Source of the DNA: Pseudomonas salomonii | GTDB lineage: Bacteria; Pseudomonadota; Gammaproteobacteria; Pseudomonadales; Pseudomonadaceae | Direction of reading: 5' to 3' | NCBI RefSeq assembly: GCF_900107155.1 | Contig: NZ_FNOX01000007.1 | Coordinates: forward strand, 336,170-400,169 | DNA length: 64,000 nucleotides | Part shown: piece by piece, positions 54,298-62,764 of the stretch | Position numbering within the stretch: position 1 is the first letter of the stretch | How the letters are laid out: each line of letters opens with the position of its first letter | Position numbers and translations under genes: made by a program | The notes under the pieces: model-generated | Seen by the model: the letters and a program-made list of their open reading frames with translations, nothing else | What the model was told of the DNA's origin: nothing | The model's database searches: none

Positions 54298-56358
54298 ATG
54301 GCTTTCGAAGCAATGTTTGCGCCGATCCAGATCGGCAAACTGACCATCCGCAACCGCGTGCTCAGTACCGCCCACGCCGAGGTGTATGCCACCGACGGCG
54401 GCATGACCACTGACCGCTATGTGAAGTATTACGAAGAGAAAGCCAAGGGCGGTATCGGCCTGGCGATCTGTGGCGGCTCCTCGGTGGTGGCCATCGACAG
54501 CCCGCAGGAATGGTGGAGCTCGGTGAACCTGTCCACCGACCGCATCATCCCGCACTTCCAGAACCTGGCCGATGCCATGCACAAGCATGGCGCCAAGATC
54601 ATGATCCAGATTACCCACATGGGCCGTCGCTCGCGCTGGGACGGCTTTAACTGGCCGACCCTGATGTCGCCGTCCGGCGTGCGTGAGCCGGTGCACCGTG
54701 CGACCTGCAAGACCATCGAGCCGGAAGAAATCTGGCGCGTAATCGGCAACTACGCCAGCGCCGCCAAGCGCGCCAAGGCCGGTGGCCTGGACGGCGTGGA
54801 ACTGTCTGCGGTGCACCAGCACATGATCGACCAGTTCTGGAGCCCGCGGGTCAACAAGCGTACCGACGAATGGGGCGGCACCTTCGAGGGCCGCATGAAG
54901 TTCGGCCTGGAAGTGCTCAAAGCCGTGCGCGCCGAGGTCGGTGACGACTTTTGCGTGGGAATGCGCTTGTGTGGCGACGAGTTCCACCCGGACGGCTTGT
55001 CCCACGAGGACATGAAGCAGATCGCCAAGTATTACGACGACACCGGCATGCTCGATTTTATCGGCGTGGTGGGCTCGGGTTGCGACACCCACAACACCCT
55101 GGCCAACGTGATCCCGAACATGAGCTACCCGCCGGAGCCGTTCCTGCACCTGGCGGCCGGTATCAAGGAAGTGGTCAAGGTTCCGGTGCTGCACGCGCAG
55201 AACATCAAGGACCCGAACCAGGCCACGCGCATTCTGGAAGGCGGTTATGTGGACATGGTCGGCATGACCCGTGCGCACATCGCCGACCCGCACCTGATCG
55301 CCAAGATCAAGATGGGCCAGATCGACCAGATCAAACAGTGCGTCGGTGCCAACTACTGCATCGACCGCCAATACCAGGGCCTGGATGTGTTGTGCATCCA
55401 GAACGCCGCGACCTCCCGTGAATACATGGGCGTGCCGCACATCATCGAGAAATCCGCCGGGGTCAAACGCAAAGTCGTGGTGGTGGGTGCCGGCCCGGCC
55501 GGCATGGAAGCGGCGCGGGTCGCGGCCGAACGTGGCCACGACGTGACCCTGTTCGAGAAGAAAGAGTTTATCGGCGGGCAAATCACCACCGCCTCCAAAG
55601 CCCCGCAGCGTGACCAGATCGCCGGCATCACGCGCTGGTTCCAGCTGGAGTTGGCACGCTTGAAGGTCGACCTGCGCCTGGGCGTGGCGGCCGATGCCGA
55701 GACCATCCTCGACCTGCGCCCTGACATCGTGGTGCTGGCCGTCGGCGGGCATCCGTTTATCGAGCAGAACGAACATTGGGGCGCCGCTGAAGGTTTGGTG
55801 GTGAGCAGTTGGGACGTGCTCGACGGCAAAGTGGCGCCGGGCAAGAACGTGTTGGTGTACGACACCATCTGCGAGTTCACCGGCATGTCGGTGGCCGACT
55901 TCCTGGCCGACAAAGGCTGCCAGGTGGAAATCGTCACCGACGACATCAAGCCAGGCGTGGCGATTGGCGGTACGTCGTTCCCGACTTACTACCGCAGCAT
56001 GTACCCCAAAGAAGTGATCATGACCGGCGACATGATGCTGGAAAAGGTCTACCGCGAGGGCGACAAGCTGGTGGCGGTGCTGGAGAACGAATACACCGGC
56101 GCCAAGGAAGAACGCGTGGTTGACCAGGTGGTGGTCGAGAACGGTGTGCGCCCGGACGAGGCCATTTACTACGGGCTCAAGGAAGGTTCGCGCAACAAGG
56201 GCCAGATCGACGTCGAAGCCTTGTTCGCGATCAAACCGCAGCCGTGCTTGAGCGAGGCGGGTGAGGGGTACTTGCTGTTCCGCATCGGTGACTGTGTGGC
56301 GCAGCGTAATACCCACGCCGCGATCTATGACGCCCTGCGCTTGTGCAAGGATTTCTGA
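54298..56358 (+). CDS. dgcA: Dimethylglycine demethylase subunit DgcA
   Basis: 686 residues. N-terminal FMN TIM barrel of the old-yellow/trimethylamine dehydrogenase type (about 1-380), an iron-sulfur segment, then a FAD/NAD-like domain (VVVGAGPAGMEAARVAAERG about 395-414; EFIGGQI). It demethylates dimethylglycine to sarcosine. In the cluster segment QCVGANYC the usual C-x2-C-x2-C reads Cys348-x2-Ala351-x2-Cys354, with Cys366 further on, so one of four expected ligands is missing. ATG at 54298 follows GAGGAACC. Confidence 0.93.
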   Translation: MAFEAMFAPIQIGKLTIRNRVLSTAHAEVYATDGGMTTDRYVKYYEEKAKGGIGLAICGGSSVVAIDSPQEWWSSVNLSTDRIIPHFQNLADAMHKHGAKIMIQITHMGRRSRWDGFNWPTLMSPSGVREPVHRATCKTIEPEEIWRVIGNYASAAKRAKAGGLDGVELSAVHQHMIDQFWSPRVNKRTDEWGGTFEGRMKFGLEVLKAVRAEVGDDFCVGMRLCGDEFHPDGLSHEDMKQIAKYYDDTGMLDFIGVVGSGCDTHNTLANVIPNMSYPPEPFLHLAAGIKEVVKVPVLHAQNIKDPNQATRILEGGYVDMVGMTRAHIADPHLIAKIKMGQIDQIKQCVGANYCIDRQYQGLDVLCIQNAATSREYMGVPHIIEKSAGVKRKVVVVGAGPAGMEAARVAAERGHDVTLFEKKEFIGGQITTASKAPQRDQIAGITRWFQLELARLKVDLRLGVAADAETILDLRPDIVVLAVGGHPFIEQNEHWGAAEGLVVSSWDVLDGKVAPGKNVLVYDTICEFTGMSVADFLADKGCQVEIVTDDIKPGVAIGGTSFPTYYRSMYPKEVIMTGDMMLEKVYREGDKLVAVLENEYTGAKEERVVDQVVVENGVRPDEAIYYGLKEGSRNKGQIDVEALFAIKPQPCLSEAGEGYLLFRIGDCVAQRNTHAAIYDALRLCKDF

Positions 56359-56365
56359 CGCACCT

Positions 56366-56478
56366 GATCGTTCCCACGCTCTGCGTGGGAATGCTGCCCT
56401 GGACGCTCCGCGTCCGCTCTTAAGGTCGTGACGCAGAGCGTCACAGGATGCATCCCCACGCAGAGCGTGGGGACGATC
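56366..56478. repeat. Family B palindromic repeat inside the dgc operon
   Basis: Inverted ends CGTTCCCACGCTCTGCGTGG; right end reads with GTGGGGACGATC. It lies between dgcA and dgcB, and its right edge is 17 bases before the dgcB ATG. Confidence 0.88.
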
Positions 56479-56495
56479 ATTGTGGGAGCTTCACC

Positions 56496-58439
56496 ATGTT
56501 GAACACCTTGCTTCCTATTCTTTTGTTTGCAGCCATCGGCCTCGCCGCCCTCGGCGCCTTGCGCCGGGTCAACATGTGGCGCCGTGGCCGCGCGTCCAAG
56601 GTCGACCTGCTCGGCGGCCTGCTGGCCATGCCCAAGCGCTATATGGTTGACCTGCACCACGTGGTGGCCCGCGACAAATACATCGCCAACACCCACGTCG
56701 CCACCGCCCTGGGCTTTGTGCTGTCGGCGCTGCTGGCTATTTTGGTGCACGGTTTTGGCCTGCATAACCGTATCCTCGGCTATGCCTTGCTGCTGGCCTC
56801 GGTGCTGATGTTCGTCGGCGCCACCTTCGTCTACCTGCGTCGGCGCGACCCACCCGCGCGCCTGTCGAAAGGCCCGTGGATGCGCCTGCCGAAAAGCCTG
56901 ATGGCGTTCTCGGTCAGCTTCTTTGTGGTGACCTTGCCGGTGGCCGGAGTTTTGCCTGCCGACTTTGGCGGCTGGCTGCTCGCCGCGCTCTTGAGCCTGG
57001 GCGTGCTGTGGGGCGTGAGCGAAATGTTCTTCGGCATGACCTGGGGCGGGCCGATGAAACACGCCTTCGCCGGTGCCCTGCACCTGGCCTGGCACCGTCG
57101 CGCCGAGCGTTTTGGTGGTGGCCGTTCTACAGGTTTGAAGCCGCTCGACCTCAGCGACAAAACCGCGCCATTGGGCGTGGAAAAACCCAAGGATTTCACC
57201 TGGAACCAACTGCTCGGTTTCGACGCCTGCGTGCAGTGCGGCAAGTGCGAAGCGGCGTGCCCGGCGTTCGCCGCCGGCCAACCGCTGAACCCGAAAAAAC
57301 TCATTCAGGACATGGTGGTCGGCCTGGCCGGTGGCACCGATGCCAAGTTCGCCGGCAGCCCTTACCCAGGCAAACCGGTGGGCGAACACAGCGGCAACCC
57401 GCACCAGCCGATCGTCAATGGCCTGGTCGACGCCGAAACCCTGTGGTCGTGCACCACCTGCCGCGCCTGCGTGGAAGAGTGCCCGATGATGATCGAGCAC
57501 GTCGACGCCATCGTCGACATGCGCCGCCACCTCACCCTGGAAAAAGGCGCCACGCCGAACAAGGGCGCCGAAGTCCTGGAAAACCTGATTGCCACCGATA
57601 ACCCCGGCGGTTTCGCACCGGGCGGTCGCCTCAACTGGGCAGCGGACCTCAACCTGCCATTGCTCAGCGAAAAAGCCAGCTGCGACGTATTGTTCTGGGT
57701 CGGTGACGGCGCGTTCGACATGCGTAACCAACGCACCTTGCGCGCCTTCGTCAAAGTGCTCAAAGCGGCCAAAGTCGACTTTGCCGTGCTGGGCCTGGAA
57801 GAACGCGACAGCGGTGATGTGGCGCGGCGCCTGGGCGATGAAGCCACTTTCCAACTGCTGGCCACGCGCAATATCCGCACACTGGAAAAGTACAGCTTCA
57901 AGCGCATCGTCACCTGCGACCCGCACAGCTTTCACGTGCTGAAAAACGAATACGGCGCCTTCAACGGTAATTATGTCGTGCAGCACCACAGCACCTTCAT
58001 GGCCGAACTGATCGGCGAGGGCGCGCTGAACCTGGGCCAGCACAAGGGCAACAGCGTGACTTACCACGACCCTTGTTACCTGGGCCGCTACAACGGCGAA
58101 TACGAGGCGCCGCGCCAAGTGCTGCGGGCGTTGGGTATCGAGGTCAAGGAGATGCAACGCTCGGGCTTCCGTTCGCGCTGCTGCGGCGGCGGTGGCGGCG
58201 CGCCGATCACCGATATTCCCGGCAAGCAGCGCATCCCGGATATGCGCATGGACGACATCCGCGAAACCGGCGCCGAGCTGGTGGCCGTGGGTTGTCCACA
58301 ATGCACCGCAATGCTTGAGGGTGTAGTCGAGCCACGGCCACTGATCAAGGACATCGCTGAACTGGTGGCCGACGCGTTGCTTGAAGACGCCACACCGTCC
58401 AAGGCCCCCATCAAGCGTCAACCTGCGGAGGTGCACTGA
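56496..58439 (+). CDS. dgcB: Dimethylglycine demethylase subunit DgcB
   Basis: 647 residues. N-terminal membrane anchor and helices (LLPILLFAAIGLAALGAL, and several more to about 190), two 4Fe-4S motifs CVQCGKCEAACPAF and CTTCRACVEECPMM near 246-336, and a pair of CCG-type domains at the end (DPCYLGRYNGEYEAP; SRCCGGGGGAP). It carries electrons from DgcA and the ETF into the membrane quinone pool. Its stop overlaps the next start (ATGA). Confidence 0.93.
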   Translation: MLNTLLPILLFAAIGLAALGALRRVNMWRRGRASKVDLLGGLLAMPKRYMVDLHHVVARDKYIANTHVATALGFVLSALLAILVHGFGLHNRILGYALLLASVLMFVGATFVYLRRRDPPARLSKGPWMRLPKSLMAFSVSFFVVTLPVAGVLPADFGGWLLAALLSLGVLWGVSEMFFGMTWGGPMKHAFAGALHLAWHRRAERFGGGRSTGLKPLDLSDKTAPLGVEKPKDFTWNQLLGFDACVQCGKCEAACPAFAAGQPLNPKKLIQDMVVGLAGGTDAKFAGSPYPGKPVGEHSGNPHQPIVNGLVDAETLWSCTTCRACVEECPMMIEHVDAIVDMRRHLTLEKGATPNKGAEVLENLIATDNPGGFAPGGRLNWAADLNLPLLSEKASCDVLFWVGDGAFDMRNQRTLRAFVKVLKAAKVDFAVLGLEERDSGDVARRLGDEATFQLLATRNIRTLEKYSFKRIVTCDPHSFHVLKNEYGAFNGNYVVQHHSTFMAELIGEGALNLGQHKGNSVTYHDPCYLGRYNGEYEAPRQVLRALGIEVKEMQRSGFRSRCCGGGGGAPITDIPGKQRIPDMRMDDIRETGAELVAVGCPQCTAMLEGVVEPRPLIKDIAELVADALLEDATPSKAPIKRQPAEVH

Positions 58440-59659
58440 TGAGCGACATTATCCGCCGCGACCCACGGGCCGAATGGATCGCCCGTAACCGCCTGCACCC
58501 GTTGCACGCGGCCATGCAGCCGCTGCAACACAGCTGGATGGGGCCGAACGGCGTCATCCGCAAAAATGTACATGGCGTGGGTTTTATCGGCCCCAACGGC
58601 ATCAAGCGTATCGACCGCAGCGGCGCCCAGCAGGGCGGCGCGGCCAAGCGCACGGCGGCAGTGCAAGTGCAGTTGCCGCTGCACCAGGTAACAGCGCCGG
58701 CGTTCTATATCAACGTGGTCCCGGACATGGTCGGTGGCCGCCTGAGCAGCCATGACCGCGACTTGCTCGGCCTGGCCCGGCAACTCGCCGGCAGTGACGG
58801 TGCAGTGCTGGCGGTGATGTTTGGCGAGCACAAAGAAAGTGCTTTTGCCACGGCGGGCGTCGATCGCCTGCTGGTGTTGGATGGCCAGGAATTCGAGGGT
58901 TATTCACCGGAGCAACGCATCCAGGGCTTGCGGGCTGTGGATAACCAGTTCAACCCGCGCCATTGGTTGCTGCCCGACAGCCGCAGTGGCGGCGGCGAAT
59001 TGGGCCGGCGTTTTGCCGCGAGCCTCAAGGAACGCCCGGCCACACGCGTGTGGCAGATCAAGGGCGAGGAGTGCATCGGCCGCGCCGGTGCGGGCCAGGA
59101 GGATTTGGCCCGGCCACTGCCGCGCCTGATTCTGGCCGCGGTGGAATGCGCCGAGCCGGTCAGCGAAACCCGTCACGAAGCCTTGCCGGTGGAGTTATCC
59201 ACAACTCTGGCGCGCAGCCTGCCGCGTATCGAGGATCTCGGCGCAGTGGCGGTGGACCCTGGGGCAATTCCGATGGCCGAGGCGGAGTTCATTTTCTCTG
59301 GCGGCAATGGCGTCAAGGATTGGGCATTATTCCACCAGACCGCAGCCGCCTTGGGCGCCACCGAAGGCGCGTCACGGGTGGCAGTGGACGATGGCTTTAT
59401 GGCGCGTGATCGCCAGGTCGGCGCCAGCGGCACCTGGGTCACGGCACGGGTGTACGTGGCCGTGGGCATTTCCGGGGCGATCCAGCACCTGCAAGGCATC
59501 GGTGCCTGCGACAAGGTGGTAGCGATCAACCTCGACCCTGGCTGCGACATGATCAAGCGTGCCGACCTGTCGGTGATCGGCGAAAGCGCCGCGATTCTGC
59601 AAGCCTTGATCGAGGCGGTGCAGGTGTACCGCAACGGCGCCAAGCGCGATGCGGCTTAA
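58439..59659 (+). CDS. etfA: Electron transfer flavoprotein alpha subunit of the dgc operon
   Basis: 406 residues, longer than general ETF-alpha (about 310) through an N-terminal extension with RRDPRAEWIARNRLHPLHAA and GPNGVIRKNVHGVGF. The C-terminal FAD-binding part is clear: VAVDDGFMARDRQVGASGTW and VAVGISGAIQHLQGIGACDK, ending VAINLDPGCDMIKRADLSVI. Dedicated acceptor of electrons for DgcAB. Carries an exact DnaA box (58936) and another (59195) in its sequence. Confidence 0.9.
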   Translation: MSDIIRRDPRAEWIARNRLHPLHAAMQPLQHSWMGPNGVIRKNVHGVGFIGPNGIKRIDRSGAQQGGAAKRTAAVQVQLPLHQVTAPAFYINVVPDMVGGRLSSHDRDLLGLARQLAGSDGAVLAVMFGEHKESAFATAGVDRLLVLDGQEFEGYSPEQRIQGLRAVDNQFNPRHWLLPDSRSGGGELGRRFAASLKERPATRVWQIKGEECIGRAGAGQEDLARPLPRLILAAVECAEPVSETRHEALPVELSTTLARSLPRIEDLGAVAVDPGAIPMAEAEFIFSGGNGVKDWALFHQTAAALGATEGASRVAVDDGFMARDRQVGASGTWVTARVYVAVGISGAIQHLQGIGACDKVVAINLDPGCDMIKRADLSVIGESAAILQALIEAVQVYRNGAKRDAA

Positions 59660-59669
59660 GGACATGACC

Positions 59670-60440
59670 ATGACCACGAATGTAATCAGCTTGGTGTCCA
59701 TCGGCGCCCACCCGACTTCCGGCCGTCCGCGTCGTGCGGAGCAGGATGCCCGCGCCGTCGAGCTGGGCCTGCAGTTGGCTGGGGATAGTTTGCAGGTGCT
59801 GCATGCCGGTGATGTTAACGAGCCGACGTTGCGCAGCTACCTGGGCATGGGCCTGCCGCAGTTGCATGTGCTCGAACAACCGGCGGGCAGCGACGCTTTG
59901 CCGGTGCTCAGTGATTATCTGCGTGAGGCCGGGGCTCACGTGGTGCTCACCGGCAGCCAGGCGGAAACCGGCGAAGGCTCGGGCATGTTGCCGTTCCTGT
60001 TGGCCGAGCAATTGGGCTGGCCGTTGATCGTCGGGCTGGCGCAAGTGGAGTCTATCGACGGCGGCATTGCCCATGTGCTGCAAGCCTTGCCGCGCGGGCA
60101 GCGGCGGCGCCTGAAGGTGCGCCTGCCGTTCCTGGCGACTGTGGATAACGCCGCGCCCAAGCCACGGCAAAGCGCCTATGGCCCGGCGCAGCGCGGCGAG
60201 CTGGCGGCCCATGAGGTCGAGGTTGAACACGATGAGTTATTCACAGGTGCGGTGCTGCAACCGGCCAAGCCACGGCCCAAGCGCCTGAAGGTAATCAAGG
60301 CCAAGAGCGGCGCCGATCGGATGAAGGCGGCGACTGCCAAGGCCAGCGGCGGCGGTGGGCAGGTGCTCAAGGGGCTTACCCCTGAAGCGGGCGCGGAAGC
60401 GATTCTGAAGCTACTCATCGAAGAAGGCGTGGTGCGCTAA
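59670..60440 (+). CDS. etfB: Electron transfer flavoprotein beta subunit of the dgc operon
   Basis: 256 residues, ETF beta/FixA-type: NVISLVSIGAHPTSGRPRRA, LGMGLPQLHVLEQPAGSDAL, VLTGSQAETGEGSGMLPFLL, and a Lys-rich C-terminal tail KRLKVIKAKSGADRMKAA. Pairs with the alpha subunit upstream. Start ATG 59670 is chosen because the AAGGA at 59658-59662 is suitably spaced; 59664 and 59649 are alternatives. Confidence 0.88.
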   Translation: MTTNVISLVSIGAHPTSGRPRRAEQDARAVELGLQLAGDSLQVLHAGDVNEPTLRSYLGMGLPQLHVLEQPAGSDALPVLSDYLREAGAHVVLTGSQAETGEGSGMLPFLLAEQLGWPLIVGLAQVESIDGGIAHVLQALPRGQRRRLKVRLPFLATVDNAAPKPRQSAYGPAQRGELAAHEVEVEHDELFTGAVLQPAKPRPKRLKVIKAKSGADRMKAATAKASGGGGQVLKGLTPEAGAEAILKLLIEEGVVR

Positions 60441-61076
60441 AGGATTACCCACAATCCCTGTTGATCCGCCTGTGGATAACCTGTTCGCGGTTGTCCACAC
60501 CCCCGGCTGATCAAGCCCTGCAGACCTCTGTACGAAAAACAACCAGGCTAACTCACGGTTTTTGCTTGGGTTTTTTGCTGGATAAGTTTGAAGCCAGGCA
60601 CAAACTTGCCCCCAAAGTCTGTTGGCGCTTCTGTGGATAAGATGTTCGCTCTCGGCTGGGAGCCTTATAGATAAAGACTTTCAGTGGTTTGATCAAAATA
60701 TGATCAATTTGCCTTGTTGGCTTGCGAAAATCCCTGAATGCCCCGATTTATGAAGGTTTGAGGTGGTTTTCCACAAGGCTTGCAAAGTTGCCCCCAAAGT
60801 CTGTTGGTGCTTCTGTGGATAAGGTGTTCGCCTACTGCTGTAGGCCACGTATTCAGGGGCTTTCACGGGTTTGATCAATAAGTGATCAGGTGTGGCTAAA
60901 ACCGCACGACTTGAATAAGTCACGGATTTTCTTCAGTTAATTTCGAGGGTTGAGCACACTTGCCCACAATTGCTGTGGGTGGCTTTGTGGATAAGTTGTT
61001 GGGCGAAGGCTGGAGGGTAGGGTGACAAAGGGCTGTAAGAGTGTTGATCGATTTTTGAACAGTAGCCCATGTACAT
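60441..61076. repeat. Four degenerate ~170-bp tandem repeats with DnaA boxes
   Basis: Units begin near 60441, 60601, 60784 and 60958. The second and third share TTGCCCCCAAAGTCTGTTGG, then GCTTCTGTGGATAAG and TGTTCGC. Each unit has one exact TGTGGATAA (60471, 60632, 60814, 60986), complement of the DnaA box TTATCCACA. A TGATCA follows in units 1-3, doubled in units 2 and 3 (TTTGATCAAAATATGATCAA; TTTGATCAATAAGTGATCAG); unit 4 has TGATCG instead. Near matches TTACCCACA (60445), TTGTCCACA (60491) and TTTTCCACA (60767) are also present. No gene is visible in this stretch. Confidence 0.75.
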
Positions 61077-61163
61077 GTGGGAGCTGGCTTGCCTGCGATA
61101 GCGGTGTATCAGTCAATTCATTCATTGCTGAACCACCGCATTCGCGAGCAAGCCCGCTCCCAC
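61077..61163. repeat. REPIN, family A (chimeric A3/A1)
   Basis: Left copy is A3 (GGGAGCTGGCTTGCCTGCGA), right copy is A1 (TTCGCGAGCAAGCCCGCTCC). It lies between the DnaA-box repeats and gbcA. Confidence 0.88.
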
Positions 61164-61185
61164 CGTTTGATCGACGGTGTGTCAG

Positions 61186-62481
61186 TTACTCGTGCGCCGC
61201 CACACCCTTGAGATACGGCGCTGGCGCCGCGCCCAGGTTGTTCAGCAGACGCTCGCTGTACCAGTCGACAAAGTTCACCACACCAAACTCATAGGTCTTG
61301 GAGTACGGGCCCGGCTGGTACGCGGTGGAGTTGATCCCGCGCTGGTTCTCTTCCGCCAGGCGGCGGTCCTGGTCATTGGTGGCGTCCCAGACCTGGCGCA
61401 TACGCTCCACGTCGTAGTCCACACCTTCCACAGCGTCCTTGTGCACGATCCACTTGGTGGTGACCATGGTTTCCTGGGCGCTGATCGGCCACACAGTGAA
61501 CACAATGATGTGGTCGCCCATGCAGTGGTTCCACGAATGCGGCAGGTGCAGGATACGCATCGAGCCCAGGTCCGGGTTCTTGATGCGGCCCATGAGCTTG
61601 GCGCAGCCTTGTTTGCCATCCAGGGTCATCGACACGGTGCCTTTGAGCAGCGGCATGCGCACGATGCGATTACGCAGGCCGAAGCTGGCGTGGGCGTAAG
61701 GGATCTTTTCGGCGTCCCACGCGGCGGCGGAGGCGGCGACGTGATCTTTAAACGCCTGGTCGGCGCGCGGGTCGGTGACGTCGTCCCATTCCAGCAGGGT
61801 TTTCAGCAGTTCCGGGTGCGATGCGTTGCAGTGGTAGCACTCGCGGTTGTTTTCCAGCACCAGCTTCCAGTTGGCCTTTTCGAACAAGGTGGTTTGAATC
61901 GCCACCTTGGTGTTCTCCATGTCGTAGGGTTCCATGTAGTGGTTCAGCGTCGACAGGAAATCATCGATGGCCGGCGGGGTTTCGGCCAGGCTGATGAAGA
62001 TGTAGCCCCCCGCCGTTTTCACGTTCACGGGCTTCAAGCCGTACTGCTTCATGTCGAAGTCGGCGCCCATCTCGGTGCCGGCGAACAGCAGGCGGCCGTC
62101 CAGCTCGTAGGTCCACTGGTGGTAGTGGCACACGAGCTTGGCGACCTTGCCCTTGTCGCTGGTGCACAGGCGTGAGCCCCGGTGGCGGCACACGTTATGG
62201 AAGGCATGCACCACGCCGTCGGCGCCACGGATCACGATGATCGGGTTCTTGCCGATTTGCAGGGTGATGTAGTTGCCCTTGGTGGGGATCTCGCAGGTCA
62301 TGCCGGCGATCAACCACTCTTTCTGGAAGATCTCCTGCATGTCGATATCAAACAACCGCTCATCAGAGTAGAACGGCTGCGGCAGCGAAAAAGTGCGTTC
62401 GCGCTCTTGCAGCATTTGCGCGGTGGCCTTGCGTGCGGGTTCCAGCGGATCGCCCAAGCTTAAGGTTGCGGTGACGTCCAT
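61186..62481 (-). CDS. gbcA: Glycine betaine monooxygenase, oxygenase subunit GbcA
   Basis: 431 residues, Rieske non-haem iron oxygenase. Rieske motif CRHRG...CHYHQW (Cys98, His100, Cys118, His121) and the iron site in NNRECYHCNASHPEL. With GbcB it demethylates glycine betaine to dimethylglycine. ATG 62481 (MDVTATLSLGDPLEPARKA) is the conserved start; the frame upstream to 62976 is not coding. Divergent from gbcB. Confidence 0.95.
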   Translation of the reverse strand: MDVTATLSLGDPLEPARKATAQMLQERERTFSLPQPFYSDERLFDIDMQEIFQKEWLIAGMTCEIPTKGNYITLQIGKNPIIVIRGADGVVHAFHNVCRHRGSRLCTSDKGKVAKLVCHYHQWTYELDGRLLFAGTEMGADFDMKQYGLKPVNVKTAGGYIFISLAETPPAIDDFLSTLNHYMEPYDMENTKVAIQTTLFEKANWKLVLENNRECYHCNASHPELLKTLLEWDDVTDPRADQAFKDHVAASAAAWDAEKIPYAHASFGLRNRIVRMPLLKGTVSMTLDGKQGCAKLMGRIKNPDLGSMRILHLPHSWNHCMGDHIIVFTVWPISAQETMVTTKWIVHKDAVEGVDYDVERMRQVWDATNDQDRRLAEENQRGINSTAYQPGPYSKTYEFGVVNFVDWYSERLLNNLGAAPAPYLKGVAAHE

Positions 62482-62663
62482 CGTGTGTGTCCTCATGGCC
62501 ATTCTGTGTGGCCGGCGAAAGTGGCTGATCAGGTTTTGCAGCAAGGCGTAAAGAAAGCGTCGTTGTTGGAAGCGAGTGTGGGGCCGCCGATGCACCGAAC
62601 CTTGTCCATTAGCGACATGGCCCACTCTGATCCCGACGCGCAAGCCCCGTGGTATGGGGGCTG

Positions 62664-62692
62664 GTCGCGATAAGTATGTGAATGTCGCAGAT
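62664..62692. promoter_or_regulatory. Candidate GbdR half-sites in the gbcA-gbcB divergent region
   Basis: GTCGC occurs at 62664-62668 (GGTCGCGATA) and again at 62684-62688 (TGTCGCAGAT), 20 bases apart on the same strand. Consistent with an AraC-type dimer site and similar to the site before the dgc operon. Binding by GbdR is inferred. Confidence 0.4.
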
Positions 62693-62764
62693 AGGTAAAT
62701 GGGCGGTTGCGGCGTTACGCAGAATCGCCACCATAAAGCCGAGCATCGGCAGTGGAGAGCAAGC

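Noticed and set aside
54268..56316. 682-codon minus-strand frame opposite dgcA
   Set aside because: Shadow of dgcA; His/Val/Gly-rich without family features.
56325..58436. 703-codon minus-strand frame opposite dgcB
   Set aside because: Full overlap with dgcB, whose motifs are unmistakable, and it extends through the family B repeat. Shadow frame.
60441..61076. Possible CRISPR array
   Set aside because: The repeats are ~170 bp, degenerate and only four, without uniform spacers or cas genes.
60441..61076. Chromosomal oriC
   Set aside because: No dnaA, dnaN, rpmH or gidA genes nearby, and the Pseudomonas origin is at dnaA/rpmH. A secondary DnaA-binding locus is more likely.
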